Translations under genes and position numbers: made by a program
Part shown: one piece after another, positions 62,171 through 64,000 of the stretch
Position numbering within the stretch: the first letter of the stretch is position 1
Layout: the number at the start of each line of letters is the position of its first letter
Source: Lates calcarifer
Taxonomy: Eukaryota > Chordata > Actinopteri > Centropomidae
Reading direction: 5' to 3'
Assembly: GCF_001640805.2 (NCBI RefSeq)
Contig: NC_066838.1
Coordinates: 6,466,601 to 6,530,600 of the forward strand
DNA: 64,000 nt
The notes under the pieces: generated by a model
Database searches by the model: none
What the model was told of the DNA's origin: nothing
Seen by the model: the letters and a program-made list of their open reading frames with translations, nothing else

Positions 62171-63934
62171 TCAGTGGGCAGCTTATTAGTCACACCCAGC
62201 TAAAACTAATGCAGGTGTCCTGAAGTAAATCCATCCTTTATGATGGTTATGTTCAGTTTTTACAGAAACTCTTTGGTGCTGATTCAGTTTTATGGTCATT
62301 TTGGAGGCTGCAGTTTATGGTGCTGTTATAATATATTGCCCACCCCATTTATATTGATGAGAGTATGCTAAATAACAAAAGCAAGCAATGCAGTTCAACA
62401 GGACAAACAAACTACATCCTCCGATAAACACATCTCTACAACAGGCTCAACAAAAACTGAGCATTATTTTTTTTAACAATGTTCAGTTTTAATTCATATA
62501 TAATAAGAAGAGGAGTTTGTTCTGCTTCTGTCTGGTCACAGGTACAATCTGCCAAGATGCAGCAAATAGGTTTAAGAACTCCTTTGTTCCTGCTTCAATC
62601 GTTGTCTTAAATTACTCACTGGTTTTATACCAAGACACTGTTTACCAGTTGGACTCTTATATGTTTATTTAAGTATTTGTAGTACCCTATTTATTGGATT
62701 TCTATTTATTATTGGTCGAACCTATTTTACTGTTTCACGCTGTGTGTTTTATTGTTGTTTATTGTTTATTGTTGGTTGAATGAAAACTCAACCTTGTGCT
62801 CTCTCCCATGGCTTCTATGTGGAAGATGTGAATCTGACTGATTTTGCATCTCTGGTCACGAAGCTGTGCTCCTGTTCCTCTCCTGACCCGACCCGAGCCG
62901 ACCCCAACCCAACCCAACCCCCCACCCCACCCCAAACTCACTCTCTGTTCCTTGTTTCTGTCGAGCTTTTAATGCCTCAAACATATTTTTCAGTGCGTAT
63001 GAACCACCTGGGCCTCTCTGTAGAGCAGCTTGTCAGTGTTTTTAACATCTCCTGCACAAATGTTTTAGATTCTACATCTCCTGTCAGACACAGAAAAATC
63101 TATATCTTCTTCTTCACTATAGTTTAACGAAGAAATAAGGAATTTAAACAGACAATGCAGGATGATAGAGTGGAAATGGAAGAAGGATAAACATATTGAT
63201 TCACTTGCTTCACTTAAAATTAGATTTCCACTTATCATTGTCCCAGAACTCTATGATTGGTCCCCCACTTGGCCAGCTGAACCTTCCCAGAGACGTGTGA
63301 AGAATTTCTTCATTATTTCTATAACAAGATAACAGACATTCAGCAGAGTCTGATGTAGACTTCTGCTCATCTCGGGACCAACTCATTTTAGTGAAATCTC
63401 TTAGCTTCAGACTGCATTCATACTTTGTTTTCAAAAGCTATATTTCAGGAGGTTGGTCCATTTATTTCAGATTTTATTTTATTTTATGTTGATTCTCGGC
63501 TCTGAGTTGTCCATTAACAGTCAGTTGATTTAAGTTGTGCAATACTGCTTTGTCAAACTGAGATACTCAAACAATTCAACAGATCTAGAAAAGGTCATCA
63601 ATGTTTTTATCTCCTCCAGACTGGACTCTTGCAACCCTCTTTATTCTGTTATCAGCTGGTGAAACATCTTCAGACTACAGCGAATACAAAACACTGCTGC
63701 TGGGCTTTTAACACACTCAGAGAGGAAGGGAAAGGAATCCTTCACTGGTTACCTGTGAGTTTTGGAATTGGTTTTAAGATTTTACTGCTTGAATGGTCTG
63801 ACTTCTGTTTATACCTGTGATTTATTAACTCTCTACGGGCCTGACCGCAGCGTCAGAATGAAGACAGGATTGCAGGACTCTTGTATTATCCTACATTAGT
63901 TTTAGACAGGTGTACCTAATAAACAGCCAACTGA
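62171..63934. mobile_element. Interval bounded by terminal inverted repeats, probable DNA transposon
   Basis: Left end 62171-62196 and right end 63909-63934 are inverted, with 21 of 26 positions matching; the shared core is TCAGTNGGC followed by TTATTAG and ACACC. The adjacent left text (CCAGCTAAAACTAATGCAG) is typical of a common fish nonautonomous element with this end. No transposase is seen. The 1.76-kb length exceeds the usual size of that family, which suggests later insertions inside, including the LINE fragment at about 63.6 kb. Confidence 0.6.
63580..63900 (+). repeat. L2/Rex-like non-LTR retrotransposon fragment
   Basis: A broken plus-strand frame reads LDSCNPLYSV, FRLQRIQNTAAGLLTH and then VLRFYCLNGL. 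This is the order of the conserved C-terminal stretch of L2/Rex1-type reverse transcriptases (D-x-CNSLYY, LQ-x-QNAAARLLT, F-K-ILLL). Stops and frameshifts interrupt it. It lies inside the inverted-repeat-bounded interval. Confidence 0.7.
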
Positions 63935-64000
63935 GGGTATATATGTACACCCATATTATACTTCATTTAAAAAATATATCTATATGAATATATGTGAGGC

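Noticed and set aside
1..64000. Search for CRISPR arrays, operons, phage or viral genes
   Set aside because: No regularly spaced direct repeats, no gene clusters with prokaryotic signals, and all genes are intron-split vertebrate genes.

Overview
The window is nuclear DNA of a ray-finned fish, most likely a percomorph teleost. Genes are split into many short exons with vertebrate splice signals, the proteins match vertebrate families, and the intergenic DNA carries fish-type repeats: Tc1/mariner elements, tRNA-derived SINEs, tails of L2/Rex-like non-LTR elements, and long (GT)n, (AT)n and (TAA)n tracts. There is no bacterial, viral or CRISPR content. All homology statements come from recognising motifs by eye; no database was searched.

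Layout. 1-16.5 kb is a gene-poor flank with one degraded Tc1-like transposon, one SINE-like copy and several compositionally complex blocks that could be conserved regulatory elements. 16.6-26.2 kb (+) is a complete p38 MAP kinase gene of 12 coding exons and 363 codons. A methionine gatekeeper and the C-terminal tail make it p38delta/mapk13-like. 28-37.8 kb (+) is a complete brpf3-like gene of 12 coding exons and 1255 codons, a scaffold of histone acetyltransferase complexes. The mapk13-brpf3 pairing is also found in other vertebrates. 39.5-48 kb (-) is a complete farnesoid-X-type nuclear receptor gene (10 coding exons, 492 codons, probably nr1h5/FXR-beta), convergent with brpf3. 53.9-58.3 kb (-) is slc66a1 (PQLC2), a lysosomal cationic amino-acid exporter with 7 coding exons and 307 codons. 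61.1-61.3 kb (-) is the terminal exon of a gene I do not recognise. The right end is repeat-rich.

The exon models were assembled by hand; every junction keeps phase and every total is a multiple of three. The genes are ordinary single-copy animal genes and do not form one pathway. mapk13 is a stress kinase, brpf3 acts on chromatin, the FXR-like receptor is a transcription factor, and slc66a1 is a lysosomal transporter.

The strongest observation is in the FXR-like receptor. Its reading frame stops right after helix 10/11, so the canonical activation helix 12 is missing, and no GT dinucleotide is available to splice one on. The arginine that anchors bile-acid carboxylates in FXR is replaced by leucine. 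Its first intron also holds a repeat with clustered AGGTCA half-sites. Other points of interest are a GC-AG intron and a 19-bp hairpin at a splice donor in mapk13, an internally deleted mariner inside slc66a1, and a 1.76-kb interval at the right end bounded by terminal inverted repeats.
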